64,000 nucleotides of DNA from Legionella londiniensis (GTDB lineage: Bacteria > Pseudomonadota > Gammaproteobacteria > Legionellales > Legionellaceae): the NCBI RefSeq assembly GCF_001467825.1, contig NZ_LNYK01000003.1:1-64000 (forward strand), in the 5' to 3' direction. The stretch's first letter is position 1; each line of letters begins with the position of its first letter. Under the pieces are notes generated by a model. It searched no databases and was not told the DNA's origin. It saw only the letters and a list, made by a program, of their open reading frames with translations. Shown piece by piece: positions 27,347 to 37,621 of the stretch. Both the position numbers and the translations under genes were made by a program.

Positions 27347-29311
27347 ATGTTTAACAAGATTCTCATTGCCAACCGTGGTGAAATTGCATGCCGCATCATC
27401 AAAACTGCAAAACGCCTGGGTATTGTAACAGCAGCTGTTTATTCAACAGCGGATCGAACCAGCCTGCATGTATTACAGGCAGATGAAGCTTACTGTATTG
27501 GCGGCCCGGCCTCCAGCGACAGTTACCTGAATATTAAAGCGATTATTGCAAAAGCCATAGAAGCTAAAGCCGAAGCTATCCATCCGGGCTATGGTTTTCT
27601 GTCAGAAAATCCCTCTTTTGCCCGCGCGTGTATTGACGCAGGCATCATATTTATTGGCCCTGGCGTTGATGCAATAGAGGCAATGGCTTCCAAACAAACA
27701 GCAAAGCGTCTCCTTGAAAAAACCAATGTTCCTCTAACCCCAGGCTACCACGGAAGCCAGCAATCTGAAGAATTGCTTCTTGAAGAAGCAAAAAAAATTG
27801 GTTTTCCCGTTTTGCTGAAAGCGGCTGCCGGCGGCGGCGGGCGAGGCATGCGGGCTGTTTTTGCTGAAAGCGAATTTCAAGAGGCGCTCAAGGGCGCTGC
27901 TCGTGAAGCCAAGGCAAGCTTTGCTGATGAAACCATGCTGATTGAGAAGTTAATCAACAATCCGCGTCATATTGAAGTTCAATTGATGGCAGACAGTCAC
28001 GGCCAGGTAGTCCATCTTTTCGAACGAGACTGCTCCTTACAGCGCCGCCATCAGAAAATTATAGAAGAAGCGCCCGCACCGGGTATCTCCGAAAGCTTGC
28101 GAGAAAAACTGGCTGCAGCAGCCATTGAGGTGGCAAAGACCATTCACTATCTCGGCGCGGGCACGGTTGAATTTCTGGTGGATGATAACGAGCAGTTTTA
28201 TTTCATGGAAATGAACACCAGGCTTCAGGTGGAGCATCCCGTAACAGAGATGATAACCGGACTGGACTTGGTTGAATGGCAATTGCGCATTGCGGCGGGA
28301 GAACCTTTGTCCTGCAGGCAAGAAGAAGTCAATTGTAACGGCCACGCCGTGGAGTGCAGAATTTATGCCGAAGATCCAAGCCAGGGATTTATGCCCTCCA
28401 CTGGAGACATTCGTTTTCTCAAAGAGCCTGAAGCTTTTGGGGTGCGCATTGATACTGGTGTGCGGCAAGGCTCAAGCGTCAGCATGCATTATGATCCCAT
28501 GATTGCAAAACTGATTACCTGGGGAAAAGATCGCGATGAGGCCATTTGGCGCCTTAAACATGCGCTTAAACAATATTATGTGGGCGGGGTTAAAACCAAT
28601 ATACCGTTTTTACAAAGCATCATTCAGCACCCAAAATTCAGCAGCGCAAATATTCGTACAGACTTTCTAGACCAGGAAAAAATCACGCTACCTGCAATTG
28701 ATCAAGAAAGGCTAGTTCTGATGGCCTCTGTTACTGATTATTTAAACATGACCTCCCTTCAGGCTGCAGGGCTTGAAAAAGATACCTTTGCCTGGCAAAT
28801 GCATCTAAAAAGCGAATGGCCTGTAAAATACAGGATTGAAAATAACCTGTTCACCGTGAGGATTCTGCCAATAACCCCTGCGCGCATGGGGCTTATTATT
28901 GATTCAAAAAAATTTGAGCTGGAAGCAAACTTAATAAAAAACAGGCTGCATGTGGATGATGGGAAACGAACCTATGATATTATAACTGAATGCCTGGGCG
29001 ATGATTTTATTTTTTATACCGATGCAGGTCCAGTCAAGGTTTCTCGTTATCAGTGGGATCAACAGGATTTAAACAGCACCAGTATTGAGGCTCAGTTAAC
29101 GGCACCGATGCCTGCGACTGTTGTTGCTGTATTAAAAAACAAGGGCGATAAAATTAAGGCAGGAGATCGCCTGATGGTGCTCGAAGCCATGAAAATGGAA
29201 CATACGATTTATGCCCCAAAAGATGGCCTTCTTTTGGATATCTACTACGATGTTGGCTCTCAAGTCCGCGAAGGGGCAGAATTGGTCGCAATGGAAAGTG
29301 AACCTTCCTAA
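27347..29311 (+). CDS. mccA: 3-methylcrotonyl-CoA carboxylase, alpha (biotin) subunit
   Basis: The 654-residue product has the complete biotin carboxylase domain (residues about 1-445): [14 protein letters not shown], the ATP-grasp glycine-rich loop [14 protein letters not shown], the [19 protein letters not shown] block and [20 protein letters not shown] middle BT-like domain follows. The biotinyl domain at the C-terminus carries the lysine in [10 protein letters not shown]. It carboxylates its own biotin with bicarbonate and ATP and works with the mccB product. It starts 8 nt after the hydratase gene. Confidence 0.95.
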   Translation: MFNKILIANRGEIACRIIKTAKRLGIVTAAVYSTADRTSLHVLQADEAYCIGGPASSDSYLNIKAIIAKAIEAKAEAIHPGYGFLSENPSFARACIDAGIIFIGPGVDAIEAMASKQTAKRLLEKTNVPLTPGYHGSQQSEELLLEEAKKIGFPVLLKAAAGGGGRGMRAVFAESEFQEALKGAAREAKASFADETMLIEKLINNPRHIEVQLMADSHGQVVHLFERDCSLQRRHQKIIEEAPAPGISESLREKLAAAAIEVAKTIHYLGAGTVEFLVDDNEQFYFMEMNTRLQVEHPVTEMITGLDLVEWQLRIAAGEPLSCRQEEVNCNGHAVECRIYAEDPSQGFMPSTGDIRFLKEPEAFGVRIDTGVRQGSSVSMHYDPMIAKLITWGKDRDEAIWRLKHALKQYYVGGVKTNIPFLQSIIQHPKFSSANIRTDFLDQEKITLPAIDQERLVLMASVTDYLNMTSLQAAGLEKDTFAWQMHLKSEWPVKYRIENNLFTVRILPITPARMGLIIDSKKFELEANLIKNRLHVDDGKRTYDIITECLGDDFIFYTDAGPVKVSRYQWDQQDLNSTSIEAQLTAPMPATVVAVLKNKGDKIKAGDRLMVLEAMKMEHTIYAPKDGLLLDIYYDVGSQVREGAELVAMESEPS

Positions 29312-29346
29312 TCCTGAATTCACTTTGATATTGAACAAGGACAATC

Positions 29347-30255
29347 ATGAATTATCCAGCGCATGTGACTATCATCGAAGTTGGACCACGTGATGGTTTA
29401 CAAAATGAATCGTCATTTGTGCCTACTGAAAAAAAAATAGAATTCATCAACCTCTTAAGCCAAAGCGGCTTGAATCACATTGAAATCACAAGCTTTGTTT
29501 CTCCAAAGGCCATCCCGCAGCTTTCAGATAATCTGGAAGTCGCCGAGGGCATCAATAAACCCGATGAGATTCATTTCTCGGCCCTGGTGCCCAATATGAT
29601 TGGCATGGAGCAAGCCTTAAAGGCAGGCATGAAGGAAATTGCCATATTCACCGCAGCCAGTGAAACCTTCAATCAGCGTAACATCAACTGCTCGATTAAC
29701 GAAAGCATTGACCGCTTTGAGCCTGTGGTAGAACTTGCCAGAAAAGAAAACATCAGGGTACGGGCTTATATTTCTTGCGTTCTTGGTTGTCCATATGAAG
29801 GTGAAATCACACCAAAACAAGTCACCCGGGTCACAAATCTACTGCTTCAATTGGGCGTAGATGAGATAAGCTTTGGCGATACTATAGGAGTTGGAACTCC
29901 CCTGCAAACAACGCAATTAATATCAGCGCTTGATTCTCTGTTGCCTGCATCAAAAATTGCCATGCACTTCCATGATACCTATGGCCAAGCTATTGCCAAT
30001 ATTTATGCAGCCCTGCTGTGCGGAATTCATCGATTTGATACCTCTGTTGCAGGCTTGGGCGGCTGCCCCTATGCGCTGGGGGCGACCGGAAATGTTGCAA
30101 CAGAAGATGTCTTGTACCTCATGCACGGCCTTGATATTGATACCGGCGTAGATATTTACAAAGTGGTCACCGCCGGCGATATGATATGCAAAATACTCGG
30201 CCGCAAAAACCAGTCTCGCGTCGCTAACGCCCTATTGGCAAATCCCTGTTATTAG
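29347..30255 (+). CDS. mvaB: Hydroxymethylglutaryl-CoA lyase
   Basis: This 302-residue HMGL-like TIM-barrel enzyme splits HMG-CoA to acetoacetate and acetyl-CoA. Evidence includes EVGPRDGLQNE (metal aspartate and catalytic arginine), VSCVLG-like YISCVLGCPYEG, the SFGDTIGVGTP strand, HFHDTYGQAIANI with the metal histidines, and the signature loop AGLGGCPYALGATGNVATED with the catalytic cysteine. It is the last recognisable gene of the leucine operon, after which a palindromic repeat and a new promoter element appear. Confidence 0.95.
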   Translation: MNYPAHVTIIEVGPRDGLQNESSFVPTEKKIEFINLLSQSGLNHIEITSFVSPKAIPQLSDNLEVAEGINKPDEIHFSALVPNMIGMEQALKAGMKEIAIFTAASETFNQRNINCSINESIDRFEPVVELARKENIRVRAYISCVLGCPYEGEITPKQVTRVTNLLLQLGVDEISFGDTIGVGTPLQTTQLISALDSLLPASKIAMHFHDTYGQAIANIYAALLCGIHRFDTSVAGLGGCPYALGATGNVATEDVLYLMHGLDIDTGVDIYKVVTAGDMICKILGRKNQSRVANALLANPCY

Positions 30256-30281
30256 ACTCGGTTGGGAGTTAATTTTGCCTG

Positions 30282-30341
30282 GTTATCTGCTTTTCCCGCG
30301 AAAGCGGAAATAACAAAAAATAGCACACCCTATCCAATGCT
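30282..30341. repeat. Palindromic intergenic element, second family
   Basis: An imperfect palindrome from GTTATCTGC to GGAAATAAC (30282-30314) centres on CCCGCGAAAGCGG, a GAAA-capped hairpin. The following AAAAAATAG and CAATGC-x-ATCT-like bases up to about 30341 resemble the sequence beside the palindrome at 63356-63396. It separates the leucine operon from the polyamine genes. Similarity was judged by eye. Confidence 0.4.
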
Positions 30342-30385
30342 ATCTTCAAAATTTGTTTGGGCGTGCAAAAACTTTGCTTCAGGAC

Positions 30386-30391
30386 TATAAT
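30386..30391 (+). promoter_or_regulatory. Candidate -10 box for the polyamine operon
   Basis: A perfect TATAAT lies 31 nt before the aguB start. No good -35 hexamer is found at 16-18 nt, so the site rests on the -10 match and its position alone. Confidence 0.35.
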
Positions 30392-30421
30392 GCAGCGCAA
30401 AAAAACATCTGGAACAATGCG

Positions 30422-31279
30422 ATGCCTATTCAAAAATTAACAGTCGGTTTGGTACAAGAGCGGTGGCATGAAGACCCGGTAGAACACAAAAAACATCTTA
30501 CCGAAGGTATTGCATCTGCCGCAAGGCAAGGCGCAGAATTGGTCTGCCTGCAGGAATTGACGCTTTCACCATATTTTTGTAGCCGAAAAGATGTGGATGG
30601 CAAGCAATATATGGAAGAGCTTCATTCTGGCCCTACCGCGCAATTTGTATCAGCCTGTGCCCGCGAATACCAGGTCAATATCACCGCTTCCTTATATGAA
30701 AAAGCAGGTTTCAATACAGCCGTGGCTTTTAATCGGGACGGTAAACTCATCGCTTTTACCCGGAAACAACATATTCCTTCGGGCGAAAAATATCATGAAG
30801 ATTATTATTTTAAACCGGGAGATTCAAATTATCCCATACACCAGATTGCCGGCCACCGCCTGGCTTTGCCTACGTGCTATGATCAATGGTTTCCAGAGCT
30901 TTCCCGCATATATGGCTTAAAAGGCGCTGAAATTATCGTTTATCCCACAGCGATTGGAGCTGAGCCAACAGCACCGGGATTTGACAGCCAACCCATGTGG
31001 CAAAAAGTCATGGTGGCACAGGGGATTATGGCTAATACATTTATTGTTGCGGTTAATCGAACAGGAACTGAAGATGGCCTGGAATTTTACGGCAGCAGTT
31101 TCATCAGCACGCCAATGGGGGAAATTTTAGCTGAAGCGCCAAGAGATGAGCCTGCGGTTCTTCTGGCTGAACTGGATTTAAACCAGCGGGATTTATGGGG
31201 TCGCTTATTTCCCTTTCCTGAGCAAAGGCAGCCCGCAACATATCAATATTTAATTGAATCGACTCAGGTTGCAGGATAA
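30422..31279 (+). CDS. aguB: N-carbamoylputrescine amidase
   Basis: The 285-residue product (start at 30422) is a nitrilase-superfamily amidase. The catalytic Glu is in CLQELTLSPYFC, the Lys in AFTRKQHIPSGEKYHEDYYF and the Cys in LALPTCYDQWFPELSR. The sequences HIPSGEKYHEDYYF-PG and CYDQWFPE are characteristic of AguB. It hydrolyses N-carbamoylputrescine to putrescine, ammonia and CO2. An upstream extension to 30353 would pass through the promoter region and is not needed. speA follows 5 nt later and aguA after it, so all three steps from arginine to putrescine are together. Confidence 0.93.
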   Translation: MPIQKLTVGLVQERWHEDPVEHKKHLTEGIASAARQGAELVCLQELTLSPYFCSRKDVDGKQYMEELHSGPTAQFVSACAREYQVNITASLYEKAGFNTAVAFNRDGKLIAFTRKQHIPSGEKYHEDYYFKPGDSNYPIHQIAGHRLALPTCYDQWFPELSRIYGLKGAEIIVYPTAIGAEPTAPGFDSQPMWQKVMVAQGIMANTFIVAVNRTGTEDGLEFYGSSFISTPMGEILAEAPRDEPAVLLAELDLNQRDLWGRLFPFPEQRQPATYQYLIESTQVAG

Positions 31280-31284
31280 TTAAG

Positions 31285-33213
31285 ATGAACGTCAATGCTC
31301 TATCTGATCACAATTTATATAACATAGGCCATTGGGGAGAGGGATATTTCCGCATTAACCCCACAGGCCATATCGAAGTGAGTAAAAACAGCCTGGGAAA
31401 AGGCGTCGAGCTCAACAGGATTATCCATGCAGCAAGCCGCGCAGGGCTTCATCTTCCCCTGCTCATACGCTTTATCGATATTCTGCATGACAGGGTTGCC
31501 AGGGTGTATGAAGCCTTTTCTGAAGCTATTGCCGAAACCAACTATCAAGGCCGGTATCAACTCGTCTACCCCATTAAGGTCAATCAGGAACATTGCGTGG
31601 TTCGAGAATTGCTCAAAGCGCCGAATCACCATCTTGGCCTTGAAGCAGGCAGCAAACCCGAATTGATGGCTGTTTTGGGCTTACTGGGCGAGAAGCCTTC
31701 TACCATCATCTGCAACGGCTACAAAGACAAGTCATACATTGTAACAGCGCTGATTGCAGAAAAGATCGGGCATAAAGTTTTTATTGTGGTGGAAAAGCCC
31801 ACAGAGCTTGACATTATCCTTCGCGAATCACAAAGACTGGCTGTCAAGCCCAGAATCGGCGTACGGATCCGCTTAAGCACCACAGGTGCCGGCAAATGGG
31901 AGAACACGGGCGGCGCAAAATCCAAATTTGGGCTCAACGCGGATCAAGTGCTTGATTTGATAAAAAAATTAAAATCAAACCAGGTTCTTGATTGCCTGCA
32001 ATTGATGCATTGTCATCTCGGTTCGCAAATCGCAAATATTCAGGATATTCGAAACTGCATGCAGGAAGTAGCTCGTTATTATGTCGAGTTGCGCCATTTG
32101 AATGCTCCAATTGCAACAATTGATATCGGCGGCGGATTAAGCGTCGATTATGAAGGAACGCGCTCAAACACAGGCTGCTCCATGAATTACAGCCTCAAGG
32201 AATATGCTGCCCATGTGCTTTCAGCCGTCAGCGATCTATGTCACGATTCCGGCCTTCCCCATCCAGATATCATTTCCGAGTCCGGACGCGCCTTGACCGC
32301 CCATCATGCGGTGCTCATTACCAATATCACAGAAGTTGAACGCATCACGCAATCAGCATTGCCTGTCATTGAGCCCAATGATTCAAGAATCATTCATGAT
32401 TTATGGCAAACGTATCTTGCAGCAAAAGAAACATCACCTTCCGAGAGTTATCATTATGCTGCCTATGCTCTTGATGAAGCACAATCCATGTTTAAACATG
32501 GCGTTATCAGCTTAAGTGAAAAAGCCAAGGTCGAGCAACTGTATAATGCAGTTTGCCTTACTGTCAGAGAGAGGCTGGATGAAAATAACCCAGGTGATCG
32601 TGAGTTAATCGATGTCATTAACGAACATTTGGCAGCCAAGGTATTTTGCAATATTTCATTTTTTCAATCCCTGCCCGATGCCTGGGCTATTGGCCAGATT
32701 TTCCCTGTAGCCCCTATTTCTCACTTGTCAGATAATCTGGACATGCACGGTATCTTGCAAGATCTAACCTGCGATTCAGATGGTACGTTAAAACAATATA
32801 CGGGAAGCAGTTCAATCAATAAAACGCTTCTTCTTCCCGAATACCAGGCTGAAAATCCCTATGCGCTCGGATTTTTTCTGGTTGGCGCCTACCAGGAAGT
32901 ATTGGGCAATTTGCATAACTTATTTGGCGATACCAATTCATTGGATGTCAAGCTCAATGAAAACGGCAGTTTTGAAATGACAGATCTGGTCAGCGGTGAT
33001 ACCGTAGCCAATGTGCTGGGCTATGCCCATTTTGATACAAAAAAATTACTGCAGTCCTATGAAAAGCAATTAAATAACAGTGAATTGGAAGAAGATAGAA
33101 TTCATTTTTACTTAAATGAATTGCGCAGCATTTTCACCCAGCTCACTTATCTGGATGGAAATGCATCAAAATCGCAGCTTTCCCAGGACATACAAAACAG
33201 GAAACAATTATGA
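31285..33213 (+). CDS. speA: Biosynthetic arginine decarboxylase
   Basis: A 642-residue PLP enzyme of the alanine-racemase-like fold III group; E. coli SpeA is 658. The N-terminus has [12 protein letters not shown], and the PLP lysine lies in [16 protein letters not shown]. The phosphate-binding and barrel motifs [32 protein letters not shown] and [13 protein letters not shown] follow, with [15 protein letters not shown] and the C-terminal active-site [14 protein letters not shown]. It converts arginine to agmatine. It sits between aguB and aguA and overlaps aguA by 4 nt. Confidence 0.96.
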   Translation: MNVNALSDHNLYNIGHWGEGYFRINPTGHIEVSKNSLGKGVELNRIIHAASRAGLHLPLLIRFIDILHDRVARVYEAFSEAIAETNYQGRYQLVYPIKVNQEHCVVRELLKAPNHHLGLEAGSKPELMAVLGLLGEKPSTIICNGYKDKSYIVTALIAEKIGHKVFIVVEKPTELDIILRESQRLAVKPRIGVRIRLSTTGAGKWENTGGAKSKFGLNADQVLDLIKKLKSNQVLDCLQLMHCHLGSQIANIQDIRNCMQEVARYYVELRHLNAPIATIDIGGGLSVDYEGTRSNTGCSMNYSLKEYAAHVLSAVSDLCHDSGLPHPDIISESGRALTAHHAVLITNITEVERITQSALPVIEPNDSRIIHDLWQTYLAAKETSPSESYHYAAYALDEAQSMFKHGVISLSEKAKVEQLYNAVCLTVRERLDENNPGDRELIDVINEHLAAKVFCNISFFQSLPDAWAIGQIFPVAPISHLSDNLDMHGILQDLTCDSDGTLKQYTGSSSINKTLLLPEYQAENPYALGFFLVGAYQEVLGNLHNLFGDTNSLDVKLNENGSFEMTDLVSGDTVANVLGYAHFDTKKLLQSYEKQLNNSELEEDRIHFYLNELRSIFTQLTYLDGNASKSQLSQDIQNRKQL

Positions 33214-34232
33214 CGCCAAAACAATCCGGGTTCAGTATGCCGGCTGAATGGCATCCTCATGCAGGCTGCTGGATGGCATGGCCATGCCATCAGCCTACCT
33301 GGGAACAGATTGGCCTTCAAAGAGCCAGAAATGCCTATGCCAATATTGCCAAGGCAATCGCCCAATTTGAACCCGTCACCATGCTGGTTAATCCTTTGGA
33401 TATGAATATTGCCGCTCAAATGTGCGGTGATGACATCCAATTACAAGTTCAGCCTATCAATGACTCCTGGCTGCGTGATACCGGCCCTACTTTTTTATTA
33501 GATACTGAGGGAAAGCTTGCAGGCGTTGACTGGATTCATAATGCCTGGGGTGAAAATTATAAAGACTATGCACTTGATAACCAAATCGCTTCCATGATCA
33601 TCAACAAAACAGGAGCCCGGTACTTTCATGCCCCACTTGTGATGGAAGGCGGTTCGTTTCATGTGGATGGTGAAGGAACCGTTTTAACCACCCGTGAATG
33701 CCTGTTGAATAAAAACCGGAATCCACACCTTAGCCAAAAAGACATTGAACAGTATTTAAAAGATTTCCTGGGTGCAGAAAAAATCATCTGGCTCAATAAA
33801 GGGCTGGTCGGTGACGAAACAGATGGGCATGTTGACGAAATTGCCTGTTTTATCGCGCCCGGGAAGGTGCTTGCCCTTGTTTCTCATGATCCAGAGGATG
33901 AAAATTATGAAATTCTTCAGGAGAACCTTGGGATTTTAGAGAACGCGACGGATGCCAACGGTCATCCACTTGAAATTTTTACTGTAGAGTTACCTCCTGC
34001 AACCTATCTTAATGGAGAACGCTTAACTTTGTCCTATATTAATTTTTATCATGCCAACAAGGGAATTATTATGCCGTCTTTCGGCCATGCCCTGCATGAT
34101 AAAGCTGCCTATGATCTATTTATTAAATTATTCCCGGATTATAAGATAATACAGGTCAATGCGCTTGATATATTCGCAGGCGGCGGAGGCATACACTGCA
34201 TAACACAACAGCAACCGCTTCACAAAGACTGA
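33210..34232 (+). CDS. aguA: Agmatine deiminase
   Basis: The 340-residue product belongs to the guanidino-group modifying (penta-fold) enzymes. Motifs seen are [16 protein letters not shown] at the start, [49 protein letters not shown], and the nucleophilic cysteine near the end in [13 protein letters not shown]. It hydrolyses agmatine to N-carbamoylputrescine and ammonia. The start overlaps the speA stop (ATGA). It provides the middle step between SpeA and AguB in putrescine synthesis. Confidence 0.95.
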   Translation: MTPKQSGFSMPAEWHPHAGCWMAWPCHQPTWEQIGLQRARNAYANIAKAIAQFEPVTMLVNPLDMNIAAQMCGDDIQLQVQPINDSWLRDTGPTFLLDTEGKLAGVDWIHNAWGENYKDYALDNQIASMIINKTGARYFHAPLVMEGGSFHVDGEGTVLTTRECLLNKNRNPHLSQKDIEQYLKDFLGAEKIIWLNKGLVGDETDGHVDEIACFIAPGKVLALVSHDPEDENYEILQENLGILENATDANGHPLEIFTVELPPATYLNGERLTLSYINFYHANKGIIMPSFGHALHDKAAYDLFIKLFPDYKIIQVNALDIFAGGGGIHCITQQQPLHKD

Positions 34233-34250
34233 ACCGCCCCCACGCGGTTC
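34231..34250 (+). other. Stem-loop after the polyamine genes
   Basis: GAACCGC at 34231-34237 and GCGGTTC at 34244-34250 pair perfectly around a 6-nt loop, starting at the aguA stop. No T run follows, so it is not a canonical terminator. Confidence 0.45.
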
Positions 34251-34292
34251 TGCAGGTTTCTGCTCCCAATCGATTACAAAAGGATGGATTCG

Positions 34293-36236
34293 ATGAACAA
34301 TACTTTAGTATGGCAACCTAAAGATCCCAAGGCAACCAGGATGTGGCGTTTTTTACGCTTTGTGGAGGAGATTCATCAGCAGGATTTTGCCAACTATCAG
34401 GATCTGCATGGCTGGTCAATAAAAAATCCAGCTTTATTCTGGCAATCGATCCAGTCTTTTTTCCATCTGACATTCGACTCGCCGCCTAAACAGATCCTGA
34501 ACGATTATCAACATATGCTTGAAGCCAGATGGTTTGAAGGCGCGACCTTGAACTATGCTGAAAAGGCATTATCCAGAAAAGATGATCATCCTGCCCTGAT
34601 AAGCATTATGGAGAATGGAAGCCGCAAGATGCTAACCTACCGGGAATTGTATCTTGCCGTTTCTGCCTGTGCGGAAGGGCTTAAATCACTTGGCATAAAA
34701 AGCGGCGATCGGGTGGCCGCGATTCTGCCGAACGTTGCTTATACAGTGATTGCCTTTTTGGCAACCGCCTCCATAGGCGCCATCTGGTCATCCTGCTCTC
34801 CAGATTTTGGAGTCCATGCGGCAGCAGATCGGCTGGGGCAAATAGAACCCAAACTGTTACTGATTTCTGATGGGCATCAGTATCATGAAAAAATTCATGA
34901 TGATTTGGAAAAAGCAAAACAAATTTTAAAACTGATACCTTCTGTAGAACATCTTATTGTATGTCCCATACTGCACCAGTCGCCGGATTTAGCCTCTATC
35001 CCCAAGGCAATGCTCTGGGATGATTTTATAACACCCAAAGAAAAGCTTGATTTTGTATCTCTGCCATTTTCTCACCCGCTGTATATCCTTTTTTCATCAG
35101 GCACTACCGGCAAGCCCAAATGCATCATACACGGCGCAGGAGGAGTTCTCTTGCAGCATCTTAAGGAACTTGGTTTACATACAGACATAGGCGCTCATGA
35201 TAATTTATTTTTTTACACGACCTGTGGCTGGATGATGTGGAACTGGATGGTGTCAATTCTGGCGCTTGGAGGAACCTTAACCTTATATGAAGGCTCCCCT
35301 TTATTTCCCGATGCTTTGAGGCTGTTTCAACTCATTGAAGAAGAAAAAATCACGGTTTTTGGAACCAGCGCCAAGTTTATCTCAAGCGTTGAAAAGAATA
35401 ATGTCTCGCCAAGGCAAAAATTTCAACTTGGCAGTTTGCGCTGCCTGCTCTCTACAGGCTCTCCCCTGTTGCCTAAAAATTATGATTTTGTCTATCAGCA
35501 TATTAAAGAAGATATACAGCTTTCCTCGATCTCGGGCGGCACAGACATTGTTTCCTGCTTTGCTCTTGGAAATCCCGTTTTGCCCGTTTACCGGGGAGAA
35601 CTGCAATGTTTGGGTTTGGGTATGGATGTTAAAGTATTTGACGAAGACGGAAACCCTGTCGAGCAGCAACGTGGAGAATTAGTCTGTACGCAACCATTTC
35701 CGACCATGCCGCTTGGGTTTTGGAATGATCCGGAGAATAGGAACTATAAAAATGCCTATTTTGAGCGCTTTCCTGGCGTATGGGCCCACGGAGATTATGC
35801 TGAAATCACAAGGCATCATGGATTAATTATTTATGGGCGCTCTGATGCGGTGCTCAATCCTGGCGGAGTGAGAATCGGCACTGCAGAAATTTATCGGCAA
35901 GTAGAAAAAATCCCGCAAGTGCTGGATAGCGTGGTCATTGGCCAAAACTGGCAAGACGATGTCCGGATCGTTTTGTTCGTTAAGCTGCAGCCTGGCTTAA
36001 CCTTGACGGATGAACTGTCCAAGACGATTTGCCAAACGATACGCAATAATGCCTCTCCCCGCCATGTGCCTGCGAAAATTCTGCAAGTGGAAGATATACC
36101 CCATACCATTAACAATAAAGTCGTGGAACTGGCTGTACGCCAGGTTGTTCATGGGGAAGAAGTAAAAAACACAAGTTCAATTGCCAATCCGGAAGCGCTT
36201 TTATACTTCAAAAACCGCAAAGAATTGCAGACATAA
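34293..36236 (+). CDS. Acetoacetyl-CoA synthetase
   Basis: The 647-residue product is an ANL-superfamily adenylating enzyme. The P-loop-like motif is ILFSSGTTGKPKCIIHG, followed by TTCGWMMWNWMVS, the core YGRSDAVLNPGGVRIGTAEIY and the C-terminal lysine region. The start MNNTLVWQPKDP, the GWSIKNPALFWQS block and the C-terminal NKVVELAVRQVVHGE are typical of acetoacetate-CoA ligase rather than acetyl-CoA synthetase. I chose ATG 34293, 8 nt after AAAAGGA, over 34284. It would recycle the acetoacetate released by HMG-CoA lyase to acetoacetyl-CoA for the thiolase. Confidence 0.93.
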   Translation: MNNTLVWQPKDPKATRMWRFLRFVEEIHQQDFANYQDLHGWSIKNPALFWQSIQSFFHLTFDSPPKQILNDYQHMLEARWFEGATLNYAEKALSRKDDHPALISIMENGSRKMLTYRELYLAVSACAEGLKSLGIKSGDRVAAILPNVAYTVIAFLATASIGAIWSSCSPDFGVHAAADRLGQIEPKLLLISDGHQYHEKIHDDLEKAKQILKLIPSVEHLIVCPILHQSPDLASIPKAMLWDDFITPKEKLDFVSLPFSHPLYILFSSGTTGKPKCIIHGAGGVLLQHLKELGLHTDIGAHDNLFFYTTCGWMMWNWMVSILALGGTLTLYEGSPLFPDALRLFQLIEEEKITVFGTSAKFISSVEKNNVSPRQKFQLGSLRCLLSTGSPLLPKNYDFVYQHIKEDIQLSSISGGTDIVSCFALGNPVLPVYRGELQCLGLGMDVKVFDEDGNPVEQQRGELVCTQPFPTMPLGFWNDPENRNYKNAYFERFPGVWAHGDYAEITRHHGLIIYGRSDAVLNPGGVRIGTAEIYRQVEKIPQVLDSVVIGQNWQDDVRIVLFVKLQPGLTLTDELSKTICQTIRNNASPRHVPAKILQVEDIPHTINNKVVELAVRQVVHGEEVKNTSSIANPEALLYFKNRKELQT

Positions 36237-36399
36237 ATTCAGGGCAGTAAAGACAGAAGCATACCGCTTTGAGTGGAGAATAGAATATTATGCCGGGCTA
36301 ATTCAATTATTTTGTGTCATTCCAGCTTTTGCGAAAATGATGCAAAACAAGCATGATGCAGCCAAAGCATGATTTTACCCTGAAAGTCTCATACCAAGG

Positions 36400-36427
36400 T
36401 TGTGAATTATCACCATTTCTGTATAAT
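36400..36427 (+). promoter_or_regulatory. Predicted promoter of metNIQ
   Basis: TTGTGA at 36400-36405 and a perfect TATAAT at 36422-36427 are 16 nt apart. The predicted start, about 36433-36434, falls at the first base of the riboswitch-like aptamer, as expected for a leader RNA. Confidence 0.6.
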
Positions 36428-36433
36428 CCATTT

Positions 36434-36506
36434 AGCGCCGATTTGAACTCTCAGCTTGCGGGCGCTCAATAATTGATGTCGATTATTGAAAAACGGCTAA
36501 AGCGGG
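36434..36506 (+). promoter_or_regulatory. SAM-II-like riboswitch in the metNIQ leader
   Basis: The leader has the elements of a SAM-II aptamer in the right order. P1 pairs AGCGCC (36434-36439) with GGCGCT (36461-36466). The P1 loop starts with GATTTGAAC and ends with CTTGC. A 7-bp hairpin, CAATAAT/ATTATTG, sits in the L3 position (36467-36488). Then comes AAAAAC and the conserved GCTAAA at 36496-36501. In SAM-II RNAs the 3' segment folds back on the P1 loop as a pseudoknot, and SAM binding hides the ribosome site. The gene downstream imports methionine, the SAM precursor. I compared with the remembered metX aptamers, not a covariance model. Confidence 0.7.
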
Positions 36507-36556
36507 CTCGATCTTCCCTCTCTAGCGTTCCCGCCTGCTGCCAACCTGGTATCAAA

Positions 36557-37570
36557 ATGATTGAATTACATGGCATAACAAAATCCTATACCCATCACCG
36601 CGCATTGGATAATGTAACCCTGTTTATCCAGGAAGGAGAAATTTTTGGCATTATTGGCAGAAGCGGCGCGGGGAAGTCAACTCTTTTGCGATGCATGAAT
36701 CTCCTTGAACGCCCTGAACAGGGAAGCGTGATCGTTGATCAAGTCAGCCTCACTGAACTTAACTCGGCCGGCCTTCGCCAAGCTCGCCATAAAATGGCCA
36801 TGATTTTTCAGCAGTTTAATTTACTCAACGCGAAAACAGTATATGACAATATCGCCTTGCCGATGCGCATCCAGGGCATCAGCGAAGAAGCCATTCAAAA
36901 GCGGATTGAGGAATTATTGCCTCTGGTCGAGCTCGAAGATAAAGCCCAGGCATACCCTGCACAGTTAAGCGGCGGGCAAAAGCAGCGGGTTGCCATTGCC
37001 CGGGCATTGAGCTGCTCACCCAAAATACTCTTATGTGATGAAGCAACATCAGCCCTTGATCCTGAAACCACTGACGCTATTTTGACATTATTAAAAAAAA
37101 TCAATCAGTTATATGGCATTACTATTGTATTAATTACTCATGAAATGGATGTGGTAAAACGAATTTGCCACCGTCTGGCTGTGATGGACAAAGGCAAAAT
37201 TGTTGAAACTACAGCTATTGCCAACGTATTTAAAGACAAGCAGAGCATTGCCCGCAGCATGTTATACGCGCAATTGAGCCCCGAGCTGCCGCTGTGCCTC
37301 AGTTCCCGGATAAGCGACCAACCCAATCAGTCTCCGCTTGTTCGACTCTTTTTTGAGGGCGAAGGGGCAACTGTGCCTTTTATCAGCCAAACCAGCCGCG
37401 AATTAAATATTGATATCAATATTCTGCTTGCCAATATCGACCGGTTCGATACAGTAACCTGCGGGGTATTGGTTGCAGAACTCTCGGCAGGTGAAGAACT
37501 GTTGCAAAAGTTCATCAGACGTTGTGAGGAATCCAACTTAACCATAGAGGTATTAGGCTACATGACTTGA
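36557..37570 (+). CDS. metN: Methionine ABC transporter ATP-binding protein MetN
   Basis: From ATG 36557 the product has 337 residues. The ATPase domain has Walker [13 protein letters not shown]-loop [14 protein letters not shown], signature [15 protein letters not shown], Walker [17 protein letters not shown] and H-loop VLITHEMD. The C-terminal 85 residues form an NIL (ferredoxin-like) domain that senses methionine and inhibits transport. An in-frame start at 36473 lies inside the aptamer and is unlikely. No clear Shine-Dalgarno stands before 36557; a CCTGG at -12 and a GCGGG/CCCGC pairing in between could be part of the expression platform. Confidence 0.93.
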   Translation: MIELHGITKSYTHHRALDNVTLFIQEGEIFGIIGRSGAGKSTLLRCMNLLERPEQGSVIVDQVSLTELNSAGLRQARHKMAMIFQQFNLLNAKTVYDNIALPMRIQGISEEAIQKRIEELLPLVELEDKAQAYPAQLSGGQKQRVAIARALSCSPKILLCDEATSALDPETTDAILTLLKKINQLYGITIVLITHEMDVVKRICHRLAVMDKGKIVETTAIANVFKDKQSIARSMLYAQLSPELPLCLSSRISDQPNQSPLVRLFFEGEGATVPFISQTSRELNIDINILLANIDRFDTVTCGVLVAELSAGEELLQKFIRRCEESNLTIEVLGYMT

Positions 37571-37621
37571 AATTATACCACCATTGAAACTGAGCTCTCC
37601 CAATCGCTTTATGGAGTAACT

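Noticed and set aside
36473-36556. N-terminal extension of MetN
   Set aside because: The extension would start inside the L3 hairpin of the aptamer and is not part of the ABC domain.
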